Assembly: GCA_016584305.1 (NCBI GenBank)
Contig: JACEEZ010011110.1
Location: 18,622 to 82,621, forward strand
Length of the DNA stretch: 64,000 nt
Reading direction: 5' to 3'
Origin: Chionoecetes opilio
Taxonomy: Eukaryota > Arthropoda > Malacostraca > Decapoda > Majidae
Position 1 is the stretch's first letter. Every line of letters starts with the position of its first letter. This document shows, in pieces, positions 11,211 to 21,307 of the stretch. The notes under the pieces were generated by a model, which was given only the letters and a program-made list of their open reading frames with translations, ran no database searches and had not been told where the DNA came from. The position numbers and the translations under genes are program-made.

Positions 11211-11953
11211 GGTACATATACGGTAAACCAACTAAAATTAGGATTTCCAAAAAAAAACACATCATATCTGCAAAAAAAAGAAAATGTTAAACAATTCAAT
11301 AGCTGCGACAGTAGGTAAAAATGCTCAAGCCTGCAACCCCCCGCCCTAGCCGGCACACCCTCCCCTGCTCACTGCCAAAAACCCCACGCCAAAAACACTG
11401 CACTGCCCTAAATAGGCTTTAGAAAAGAAAAAAAATTAGGGAAATTTTAAAAGAAAAAAAATTGGTGAAACCCATTTCGCTGATTTTACCCTATTTTTCA
11501 GAATTGCGCCGGGTTTTTCAAAAATGGACGTGAAGAGTTAATTTAACATCGATCGAGTTCAGCAGGGGGCCAATTTTCCTATAATCAGCTATTTTGTATA
11601 ATCAGCTTCATTTAGTCCAGAACCCTATCTTTGATTTTTTTTTTTCGACAAAAGAATTATTTTCATGGGGAACAATTTAAAAAAAATTTTTTGAGTTAGT
11701 TTTTTAGCTTATTAGACTAAAATTTTCATGCTGATTCCAAAACTGTAGTCAGTTTTTTCTAGCTCGTCAAGTTTTTTTTCCCCAGCTTACCCCCCGTAAG
11801 CAAAATTCCACTGTGAGCTGTAGTAAATTCCAGCTATTACGATTTGACTCACGAGAGTATGTGGCAACTTGTTTGTGCAGTTTCAATTTAGACGTGGGGA
11901 GGGTGTGTGCAGCTCCCCAAAAGGTCAGTTTTTAAAAAAAAAAAGGGGGGTTA

Positions 11954-11954
11954 N
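11954..11954. other. Ambiguous base N at a contig-style junction
   Basis: A single N lies exactly between the two copies of the 2.96-kb duplication, preceded by an A11-G6 run absent from the other copy. This fits a scaffold join of two contig ends. Confidence 0.85.
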
Positions 11955-13013
11955 GCAAAGGTTTCATGACATTTGCTATAAGGTTGAATTTCGACTTTTC
12001 CAGGCAAAAAGCATGGAAACCGTGCAGGAGGGTAAAAATAGGAAAAAAATGTTTTTGAACAGATCTAATGTGGTGATGTGAATGGTATAGGGTATATTGT
12101 TTTAAGATAGCTGGGATAATAGTCGAATGGGTGTGGATGGATGAGAAGGTGTGGATAGAAGGCTTGTAAACACTCTAGACAGTGGTTCCCCCCCTTTTTT
12201 TTTCTTACCCGTTACTGAATTCTCATGTTCGTGTACCCACATCATTAAGTGGTGGGATAACACAATGCGCCATATTACTTATGGACTTCTTCGGGTACTT
12301 TTCTTCTGTTTACAAGTTTTGCCCCAACATACCGGTGTTGAGTCATGGGGAATATATCTATAAGAGTATTACCTAAAACGTAATACCTGAAATTTTTGAA
12401 AAAATACTTTTAATGAGCTTAAACCCGAGACGCTGTAAGAAACGGTGGTACACTTTTGAAAGGATCACACGAAAGTGTCGACACCGACACGACGAAAGTC
12501 AGTCGTCATGAGCGTGGCCCCAGCCACCGCTACCACGTCTGTTCTCAGCAAAGTTGCCAACTCATAATTTTGATTTGCCAAACAGTCTTTCAATTCTAAA
12601 TTATAAGTATCAAGTTAAAATATATAGAAGCCTAATCAATCAATTATACACTGGTCGACCCCAAAAATGGTTTTGAGTTCATTGTGTGTGGGTTGGAAAG
12701 CATTTTCGCTGCTGATTATAAAAAATGGCATTGCTTTTTTTTAGCACGTATAGTTTTTGAAATATCGGCATTAAAAATTTTAATAGCTATTATAATTATA
12801 TACGTATATATAAATTTTTACAATTAATCGAAACAATCCCCTACGTTAATATATATACTCGAAATTTAAATTTGGTGGGCCTGCGGCTTATTAGGACCTA
12901 ATGTAAATATCTGGCAAAAAATATATTTAAATTATGTTCCAAATATACCCGAAAATGTGCCACATCTTGGAAATATCCGAAAATATGCCAAATCACATTT
13001 AAATTTGAATTTT

Positions 13014-13052
13014 CATATATATATAATATATTATATATATATATATATATAA

Positions 13053-13087
<35 letters not shown>

Positions 13088-13137
13088 TATTATATATTAT
13101 ATTACTATATATATATTATATATATATATATATATTA
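13014..13137. repeat. TA-rich microsatellite (copy two)
   Basis: Interrupted (TA)n tract, the duplicate of 10100-10222. A 28-base perfect hairpin with GAAGAACAGTC arms follows at about 13195-13222. Confidence 0.9.
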
Positions 13138-13265
13138 TCTGTATTTTGGAGCACAACTTCGAGATTTTTTTGAGAGAAAAGATGCGCTAGTTCGAAGAAC
13201 AGTCAGATCTAGACTGTTCTTCAGAAGAACAGTCAAGATCTAAAATTTGGTATTAAATAAAACAT

Positions 13266-14160
13266 ATGATCAAAACTATACCTAACACACAAAAGTACTC
13301 ACCTCCCTCCATAGTACATCAGAAGTGTTTCTGTAGTTTGCTCTTCGTTTGTAGGAGCAGCTACTTTCACGTTGTAGCGGTCCCAGCAATAGCCCCCATC
13401 ATGTTGGGACTGAACGTCCTGGTATGGGGTTTCCATGGTGGCAATGTCCTGGTGGAAACGTTCCCCTGCTCATCACTGACCGCGCCATGATTCGTTGGGA
13501 AGAAATCAAGATGTGAACGTGAAGACGAAAGTTGGTGATGAGAACTCTTTCTTGTAGCAAGTTCCATTCCTTGAGACGAGATCAAGGACTTCACTTTTCT
13601 CCTTGGGGAGATCTAGGTCCCTAGCAAGGTCATGTAGCATTCCTGACAGATGAATTTGGATCTCTGTGTCTCCATTTCTTGAAAGTTTTATATCCATGGG
13701 ATTATCCTCCTCGTTCGAATCTGATTTACTTATAGCACTTGCAATTGGAACATTTGGAACTGGGAGATCAGGACCATGTGGGACAGGCCTGATGGCAGAA
13801 GGTACGTCAGGATACCTGATTTTAGCTCGCCCGGTTTTACAGAAATTCCTTTGATCTTAGTGAGGAGAAGTAGCAGTCAGTACTGTGATCTTTTGTTCAC
13901 GCCAAACCATTGGGATGCCGAATGCCATGCCTGATGGCCGTTTGCCACGCATCCATTAATTCAAGTGGTTCACACAGGGGTTGCATGCTACGTGAGGGGC
14001 CCACTTCTTATCTTGTACCTATACGGCACTTGAAGTAAAGCAGATAAGCTGCTTTTAAAATTTCTTTGTAAGAGGTTCTTCAGACTGTCATGGGTAAATA
14101 TTCCACATATGTAACAAAAACGTCCGATGCATTCACACAGTTACGGCGCTCCATCACAGC
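13266..14160 (-). pseudogene. Uncharacterised arthropod multicopy protein (MVWREQ...ERFHQD family), internally deleted
   Basis: Reading from ~14152, MERRNCVNASDVFVTY opens an N-terminal zinc-ligand-like region. WAPHVACNPCVNHLN and GIPMVWREQK follow, then RYPDVPSAIRPVPHGPDLPV, an acidic stretch, and LARDLDLPKEKSEVLDL. The sequence then jumps to RSHLDFFPTNHGAVSDEQ, AGERFHQDIATMETPYQ and GGYCWDRYNV, the C-terminal part. In family members as I recall them, several hundred residues (including YTKYPCFLCLW) separate these parts, so an internal deletion at about 13525 is inferred. Frameshifts near 13490, 13450 and 13850. Function unknown. Confidence 0.6.
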
Positions 14161-15257
14161 CCGGTACAAGGTACTATATACGGTAAACCAAATAAAATTA
14201 GGATTCCACTAAATCAAAACACATCATATCTGCAAAGAAAAAGAAAATGTTTAAACATATGTCAATAGCTGTACGATAGTAGGTAAAAAATGTACTACAC
14301 AGCCTGCTAACCCCTCGCCAATACGCAGCGCGCACACCCTCCCCTGCTCACTGCCCCAAACCACACTGACTCAAAAACACTGCACTGCCCTAAATAGGCT
14401 TGAGAAAAAGAAAAGATTAGGAATTTAAAATGAAAACATTTGGTGGAAACCTATTTCTGCTGATTTACCCAATTTTTTCATGAATTGCGTCTGGTTAAAA
14501 AAACGGACGTGATAGAGTTTAAATTTAACATCAGACTCGAGTTCAGCAGGGTCAATTTACCCATAATCAGCTTCATTTAGTATAATCAGCTTCATTTAGT
14601 CCAGAAACCATATCTTTGATTTTTTTTTTGTCGACCAATGAATTATACACTGGGAACAATTTGAAAAAAAATTTGTTGAGTTAGATTTTTGAGTATTTAG
14701 ACTAAAATGGCATGCTGATTCCAAATCTGTAGTCAGTTTTTTCTAGCTCGTCAAGTTTTTTCTCCACAGCTTACCCTCCAGATAAGCAAAATTCCACTTG
14801 TGAGCTGTAGTAAAACTTGCCAGCTGATTTCGATTTGACTCATCGAGAGCTAGTGGCAACTGTTGGCAGTTACATTGAGACAGGCGGTGAGAGGTGTGTG
14901 AGCTCCCAATAGGTATTACTACAATACTGCAAACAGAAGCTAGGATAGAAGGAAAATTAGGGGGATTTGTTAGGTTTCTTTAACCTTGTAACATACCATT
15001 GAAATTTTCTTTTTGTTTTATGCATTTTTTTTTTTTTTTCAAAGTTGTAATTTTTCCGTTTAGTTTTTTATTTCTACGAATATTTTTTTTTGTTTCAGCA
15101 TTTTCTGTCCTGCTAGTCTCGTCGTAAATCCCTAAAAACCCGACCCCTTCTGCTTATATGTGGTTTTAGTTTCCCCCTTTCCAATAGAGGGCAGCTCAGG
15201 TATTTTAAACAAGATTTTTCGCTATTTTAAAGTAAAACTCGGGGGATCAAGACAAGC

Positions 15258-16680
15258 TTGGGCCCCCTAAACAAAGGGCAAGCGTGGTCGAGAGTTACGG
15301 GGGGCCCAAAGGAAACGGAAAAGTGGCTTTTGGTATCCCATGGTTTGGCGAGAGCAAAAAGACTTCCACAGATGATTTTGTTTAGTGAAAAACATCAGGA
15401 TTTAAAAAAGAAAAATAAAAGTAAAATAGAATATCCAAAAACTCCCGAGCTATAAAACCAAATCCCTTTTCAGCTGAAATTCCAGTGCCGTTTCGAACAA
15501 ATACCCCTCTAGAAGATCTGAGTGATTTGAAGAACGAGTGACACAATGATGCAGATTTTGAATTCACGGGACAGTTCGTAGGGGATTGATCAGACGGTGA
15601 ATGTTTTAGCACGTGATTTGGGCCTACCAAAAAAGCTTAAAATACTAGATCAAGACGAACGAAAAAAAACATACTTGAACAAGGAGGAAGGATCTACTTT
15701 GAACCAGAGAAATTTAATTTTCTGAGTATTTTCGAAGTGCCGGGTTTTGGTTTTCCCATAACTTTTCCGGGGTTTACTGAAGGAAGGGGTTTCAATTACA
15801 AACCCAAAAATGAATGGCGTTTGTTTTTGTAGCTCAAAGCGGAGCTTGAAGTTGTCCTTCTAACAATGGCAATTTTTTGGCGCAGTGCCCTATTGGGCTT
15901 TTCGGCGCCCGTGAAGAATAGGAGATTAAAGAGAGTATTGAGTTATTGAATTGACAAAAAAAATTTGGACTCTTGTTGCCCTTTAAAATGGTGCCCTTCC
16001 TTTTTGGTCAACAAGGGATACAAAAAGTACCCCTGCTTTCTCTGTTGTGGATAGCAGAGTCGAGAGAAGATGGGTTTTAGCGAATGGCCCCCGAGATCTG
16101 ATTTTAAACTGGAGACCCTAACTTTGTAAGGGCCCACTTGTGACAGGAAGAAAATAATATCCACCTTGCACATAAAACTAGGGCTCATAAAAAATTTTTA
16201 AAAGCATTGTCAACTGATGGCGATGTTTGAAGTAATATTTTGCATTTTTGGATGTCAATTTAAAAAACAAGGGGGGTGTGTTTTAGGGCCCCAAATTTGG
16301 AGCTCATCAAAGATGAAAATTTCCGGTAATTTTTAGACCTTGAAAAGAAAAGCTTGGCTATCATTTAAAGACGTCGTCAAAAAATTTTGGAAATAAACGT
16401 GCAAGTAATTACACAAGAAAAAGTTTGAAACTATTTGGGGAAAATACAAAGCGCTTGGGTTTAAATGAGTATTAAGTACATTTTTTGCATAGCCATCTTG
16501 CCAAAATTTTCCCGGAAAATCTTGGGGGCTGTAGCGACGAGCAAGGTGAACGATTTCACCAAGATTGAAGGTTAGGAAGAACGTTTCCAGGGGAGATGGG
16601 GTGGCATTGATGGTGACTATTGTTGGAGATCAAATGCGATTTTGTCCTCAAGTGAAAAACCAGACAAAGCTCAAACGTAA
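15258..16680 (+). pseudogene. Second copy of the MVWREQ...ERFHQD family, opposite strand, less deleted
   Basis: Recognisable pieces in order on the plus strand: a degraded PMVWREQK block (15335-15365), EYPKTPE (15430-15455), a DLSDLKNE segment, NKGYKKYPCFLCC (16005-16050), LHIKLGLIKNF (16164-16200), a KDVVKKFLEI segment (16365-16400), and EERFQGRWGGIDGDYCWRSN (16573-16632). This is the middle and C-terminus missing from the copy at 13266-14160. Almost every block is in a different frame, with long homopolymers at the breaks, so sequencing error and decay cannot be separated. Function unknown; lies within the hAT-ended element. Confidence 0.55.
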
Positions 16681-16984
16681 ATTTTACCTTCCTGCACACA
16701 ATTTAGCCCTTTTCCCTTTTTAAAAACATGATAATGTTAAATAAAAAATTTATTTATGCCTATTCTTTCATTTTTATTGTATGTTAACATTTGCAACTTT
16801 TTATAAAAAAACACTGTTTTGTTTTTGTACAGTATTTTTCATTTTTTTAAGAAAACGAAAATCCTACAGTTTAAAAACTTGGAGTGATAGAGAAAAAAAT
16901 GGGGACGTTTTGGATTCAGCACCCAAAAAAAATTTCTAATAACAAAGTGTAGACCCCAACTCAAAAAAAATTTGTTCCCCCCTG

Positions 16985-18420
16985 TTTGGGGGCATAGCCG
17001 GGGGGGCGTCGCCCCGCCCACCTACGACGCCCCCTCCGGGGGTCACCCCGGCGAGTCCCCCTGAGGTCCCTTTTCCCCTACCAGGCAGCTCTCGAAAGAA
17101 ACATCAACTTGCCCCAGCCCCGAGCCTGTGGGGGGCCCCCCTTGGGCCCCCTCCACTCGGATTGTCTTTACGTACAACCGATGGGAAGGATCAGTTTTTT
17201 GGGGCGGCCCCAGCCCCTATAGCCGAAGTTGGTTTCTGCGGACTATGCAGGTAAAAGGCCTCGTTCTTTCACGGTGCAATCGCGATTTGACACGTAACAT
17301 CCCAGCGATACCCCCGACTTGCAAAAACACTTTTTACCCAAAAGGACCTATTTTCTTTCAAATCGCTATTGTTCCATGTCCACAATATAGAGTAAAACAG
17401 GGATATAAGGATGAAGATCCCGGGCTTTGTCCCCCGCACAGGGACCGACAACGCCCAAAAATTCCTGCTGAGCGATCCATAACACCCCTGGGCTAGCCAA
17501 TCCGCCGTGAGACTTTTTGAGTGATCCGCCCTCAGTTGGGGCTGCGCTACAAGGTATGTAAAATTTCCCAAAATCTCAAAGTCCGCCGCACCCCAGAAAA
17601 GAGCTGTTTTTAAAAGTAAGCCCCCAAAAACACCGGACCTTTGGGTTTAAGCCAGAAGAGCTCAAGTCCAAAAGGCTTTGCCTCCTTGTGCAGCGCCTCT
17701 TGAGCCATCACCAGGACTTCCAGCGACTCAGCTTACTGAGTAAGATTACTGCATCATCGGCAAAAACCTAGATCAGTGATCTTGGTGTTCGCGAGGGATG
17801 CTCCACAATCACTTTGATCTACAACTTTGCCCAATACCTAGTCCATACAAGTGTTGAAAAGTGATGGGGCAAGGACGCACCCTTGCCTCACTTCTGTATT
17901 AACAGGAGAGAAGCTGGATACACCTCCCCCACACTTCACAGCACTCTCAGTCCCAGAGTACAGACCAATAGTCCTTGCAGGAATCACGCGAAGTCGCAGA
18001 AGATCCCAGCGTGACTCACGATGCACTGAGTCAAACGCCTTCTTGAGATCAACATAGGCTGCAAGCATTTCCCTGTCGAAACTCACGCCGGCGTTCCACC
18101 AGGACACGAAGCGCTAGGTTACGGTCCGTTGTTGACTTACCAGACGTGAACCCAGACTGCTGAGGTCTCTGATGCTTCAGCAGATGACTGCGGATCAGTG
18201 TCAGTAATAGATGGGCAAGCACCTTGCCTGGCACGCTGAGCAGTGTAATACCGCGGTAATTGTTGCAGTCCTGTAGGTCCCCTTTCCCTTTCCAGATAGG
18301 GACGACCAGCCCCCTTTACCAGTCATGAGGAATGGTACCTGATTGCCCAGGTACCTGATTGGTTTCGTCAATGGGAGGATCTGCATCCACTGCCCTCACC
18401 CAGTGGTGTGAAGCTGCTCA
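16985..18420 (-). pseudogene. RTE-clade LINE reverse transcriptase, 5'-truncated and internally deleted
   Basis: On the minus strand from 18420: PPIEQLHTTG, then a jump to a GKGGWSSLSGKGKG segment, SVPGKVLAHLLLTLIRSHLL (18234-18175), AAYVDLKKAFDSVHRES (RT motif A; 18065-18015), GVSSFSPVNTEVRQGCVLAP, a degraded FADDA region (~17755), and at the 3' end a GRLDPSHR...WRRRVGEAT tail near 17170-16985. It is collinear with the better copy at 51950-53800, but the part between the polymerase and the tail is badly scrambled. It lies inside the hAT-ended element, so it inserted there later or was captured. Confidence 0.75.
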
Positions 18421-18636
18421 ATTGGAGGGTTCACCTCCAACCATAGTAGCCTAAAATATGATATAATTCAGATATCCTAATATAAATTCTAGTCTTAACT
18501 TTCTCTAGTTTACAGTTGGTTTTGACCATAATATATGAATGGGTTTATTCTCAGCCTTCCATTACCCACACAAAATATGCAAATTACCCACTAGTGGGTA
18601 ATTACCCATAGGTTGGGAGCCCCTGATCTAGACAAT

Positions 18637-18856
18637 GTCATGTAAAAGGTACGGTAAGGTTAGGTTGCCGTACCATACGGTGAGGTTAGGGTTAGGTTAG
18701 GGTAACAGCTGGTATAAAGTAACAAGGAATTTAACGTAAAAATAACACTAATGTAGGACAAGACGCCCCGGCAAGTAAGCCGAACTGTGTCTTACCCATT
18801 TTTGTTGTGCGCTTGGCCAGTTCCTTGTGATGTAAAAAAAAAAAAAAAAAAAAAAA
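18637..18856. repeat. Telomere-like TTAGG/TTAGGG patch and poly-A-ended repeat
   Basis: GGTTAGG-type units occur at about 18655-18706. The block ends in a run of 23 A (18834-18856) after TTCCTTGTGATGT, as at the 3' end of a SINE or processed retroelement. It sits between the hAT target duplication and the second Gypsy copy. Confidence 0.5.
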
Positions 18857-18899
18857 CTTTTGCGGGTTGTCGTGGCTGTAATAGCCACCTTAAAAAAAA

Positions 18900-19620
18900 C
18901 AGAAGTGGTAGTAATGGAGGAGGAACTTGAACAACCACCTTGGTCCTGGAGAGAGGAGGCCAGTGAAGAGATACTTGAATGTTATAATGACAGATGGTAA
19001 GAAGTGTTAATCTCTAGTGAGAAAGAAATTAATTTCACCACTTTCTCTAGTGCGAGAGAGAAAGAGATTTTAATGAAGGTCCCCTAGAAAGATTTGTAAA
19101 GGTTAGAAAATTTGCTTTAGAGGGTGTACACAGATTACACTAAACACTAAACCCGCAAAGGATGTCGTTAGACCCGAGGATGTGCTTGGCTCTGAGCTTT
19201 GCTCGTTGGGTGATTGACGAAGGAGTATGTATGCCTCAATAAGGAGGTGAGCCTTAACCCAAGTTGCAGAGGGTATGGAGTAAATCCGGTCGTGATTTCT
19301 CCCTACGCGCCTATGCCTAGGTTAAGTGGGGTTAAAGAATAACTATTACAGACTAGAGGGATGAGTCCAGTCGCGACTCTATATGGCTTCGGCCTAGACA
19401 AATAAGAGAGGAAGTGAGTAGGTTCTCATTTCAAGGGAGTAAAGTCATTACATTAATTATGTATTCCCCAAACTGGTTAAATCTGCTCTTGGTGAGGGAG
19501 GTGAAGAAGTTAAGAATGCATTACTATTCAATTATTGTGTTTGTAAAGTTCATTGGAAGAATTGTATTGTCCAGCTTAAATATATCTGATTGTGGGTGGA
19601 TAGAAGACCCTATGTGAATT
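18900..19620 (+). pseudogene. Gypsy pol tail, second copy of the 714-3545 family
   Basis: MEEELEQPPWSWREEASEEI (18915-18975) ending NDRW-stop is homologous to the integrase tail at 1272-1030. The downstream block MSLDPRMCLALSFARWVIDE (19159-19220) matches the minus-strand ORF at 912-730. A stop (CCTCAATAAGG) interrupts it at ~19235. GACTAGAG at 19351-19358 is the intact version of the hAT target. Upstream pol is absent: the copy starts just after the poly-A run. A further open stretch at 19414-19617 is not recognised. Confidence 0.7.
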
Positions 19621-19749
19621 TAAAAATAAGAGGAGTAATGATTTGGTGTTGTGTATATGTTATTTTTTTTTTTTATATACTTAGTTAAATATTTGATAGG
19701 ATGCGTGATGCAGGACTGAGGAACAAGGAATTTTTTTGGGGGGGGAAGA

Positions 19750-20640
19750 AACCATGTAATGCGAGAAAATGGGTTAAACCTTTTGACTCATGATTGACGA
19801 AGAGTTTACGTTGAGTGGGGGGGGGGTAAAGTAATATATATATATCGAGTAATTAAATGCTAGTCATTTTCCTTCACTCCTCAGTTCTGTATCACTATAT
19901 ATACATATATTCCGACAATACTTTGTGCCCGCGATAGCTAGTGACGTCAGCAGGCAAGCCGAGCAAGGGAGGCAGGTAGCCATATTAGTTGTCTCTGTCC
20001 ACGTCTCCAGCTGGTAACACGTGTGGGGGAGGTGTGGCTATCAACCCTGTTCAAGGGTTTTAGGGAGCGGGGTGAAGCTGAGGGTGAGCAGCGGTGAGTT
20101 GTGGGAGCAGCTGTGAGCTGTGGGAGCTGAGTGGATGACCCTGGACACACTTAATGGATACAGCTAAGGCCATGTTTTCATAGCTGGAGTGTGTGTGTAT
20201 TGCTACTTTACCAAAGATTCAGTGTGACGGGAAAGTTACATAGTGATTCAGTGTGACGGGAAAATTACACAGAGAATCAGTGTGACGGGAAAGTTACACA
20301 GTGATTCAGTGTGACGGGAAAGTTACACGGTGATTCAGTGTGACGGGAAAGTTACACTGAGGGTCAGTGTGACGGAAAGTTACTCAGTGATTTAGGGTGA
20401 AGGAGTTATAGGGTTTTGGTTGAGCACGAGCTGAGAGTCGCGTCGTGTCAGCAGTGTTCATATTATTAAGTATATATTTGTGTTGAAAGATCTTAGGTTG
20501 AGGAGTAGTAATTACTGGTGAATCATTAAGTGATAATATACTGATATTCTGTTAACGAGTTGTTTATTCAGACCCATTAGTACCCACATATTTTCTTAAT
20601 CATATATTTTTTTTCCCACTTAATGTGGGTGGTGGCAGCG
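19750..20640 (+). mobile_element. Candidate LTR region of the Gypsy copy
   Basis: Downstream of the pol tail there are G-rich purine tracts (19736-19747 and 19816-19827) of the kind that prime plus-strand synthesis. About 0.8 kb of non-coding sequence with a 29-bp tandem repeat follows, then TGGTGGCAGCG at 20630-20640, which could be a tRNA primer-binding site following an LTR. I could not fix TG...CA termini. A pol tail, LTR and primer site in this order suggests a tandem or recombined element. Boundaries are estimates. Confidence 0.4.
20216..20400 (+). repeat. 29-bp minisatellite, ~6.5 copies
   Basis: Units read GATTCAGTGTGACGGGAAAG followed by TTACACAGT, with one to three changes per unit. 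The last unit (GATTTAGGGTGAAGG) is decayed. It lies inside the candidate LTR. Confidence 0.9.
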
Positions 20641-21107
20641 TAATAGCCAGGATTGTGGAGCCCTTCGAGTTGACGTCAAAGCTATAAAGCTATAAAGGGG
20701 GGCGCTACATATGTATGGAAAATATTGTTACTTGTACTTCTGTACTTGTAGTATATATAATATATGGTAGAAAAATTACATTGTATCATATATATCCAGT
20801 AACACTTTATAGGACATCAAATGCTCAATATACAGAAAATTATATGAACAAAGAAAACTTATATTTTAAAGGTAAACTCAAATAAAAAAAATAAAAATAT
20901 TTATACCTACTCTTTCGTCACAAGGATTGCCAGTATTGTCCGCTGTAATGTATATAGTCTAGTCTACCCTGACGCCTGGGCCTTGATGACTCCCTCAAGG
21001 GGAATTGGCCGCAGCAGTAGGCAACATTTGCAATGCAACTGTCCCTGCACCCAATGCTCACATCCTCCGTCCTCTCACTCCCACAGCCCGTCTCCCACTC
21101 ACAGAGT
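20641..21107. other. Unassigned, AT-rich
   Basis: A short direct repeat AAGCTATAAAGCTATAAAG at ~20685 and AT-rich DNA with no recognised gene. It could be the 5' internal part of the Gypsy element, but nothing in it shows that. Confidence 0.4.
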
Positions 21108-21285
21108 AGGGATGTGCACCGGTATCCGGTATACCGAAATACCGGTATTCTGGCGTCGGTATTACCAGTATTACCGGTATTATGGTTTTCCGGTATACCG
21201 TTATCGGTATTTGTATTGCAGCGGTATACCGGTATCGGTATATTATTTGGCCGGTATTGGATTTCGGTATTGTTTTTTTTTCTCT
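21108..21285 (+). repeat. hAT-type terminus with ACCGGTAT subterminal repeats
   Basis: Starts TAGGGATGTGCACCGGTATC, then a dozen ACCGGTA/CCGGTAT motifs in both orientations. Related ends lie at 29805-29943 (opposite orientation) and 55077-55190. Such CCGGTA-packed ends are common at hAT elements carrying BED-zinc-finger transposases. No transposase is seen next to it. Confidence 0.55.
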
Positions 21286-21307
21286 TTTTTTCTCGAAACC
21301 GACTCCT

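Larger units (their letters stand above)
8963..11925. repeat. First copy of a 2.96-kb tandem duplication (probable assembly artefact)
   Basis: This block repeats at 11955-14918 in the same order and orientation, spaced by an N at 11954. It covers the right end of the DTTASN element, the hAT left end at 9218, a TA array and a damaged copy of the gene seen at 13266-14160. The left part is clean, while from about 10300 it shows run-length errors and lost bases compared with copy two. Confidence 0.88.
11955..14918. repeat. Second copy of the 2.96-kb tandem duplication
   Basis: Starts with GCAAAGG exactly as copy one does at 8963 and ends near GAGCTCCCAATAGG. The first kilobase (to ~13000) has lost many single bases relative to copy one; the rest is the cleaner version. 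A damaged hAT left terminus is at about 12180-12200. Confidence 0.88.
9218..18625. mobile_element. hAT-ended composite element with exact 8-bp target duplication
   Basis: The left terminus CAGTGGTTCCCAACC (9218-9232) and right terminus GGTTGGGAGCCCCTG (18611-18625) are imperfect inverted repeats, and ATCTAGAC flanks both outer sides, as expected for hAT insertion. Subterminal ATTACCC/TTACCCA motifs occur at both ends. Inside are two opposed copies of an uncharacterised gene family and an RTE LINE on the minus strand. No hAT transposase is recognised, so this appears non-autonomous or heavily rearranged. The true length is probably near 6.4 kb, because about 3 kb is the duplicated block. Confidence 0.68.

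Noticed and set aside
20216..20400. CRISPR array
   Set aside because: Units are contiguous with no unique spacers, and the context is eukaryotic.
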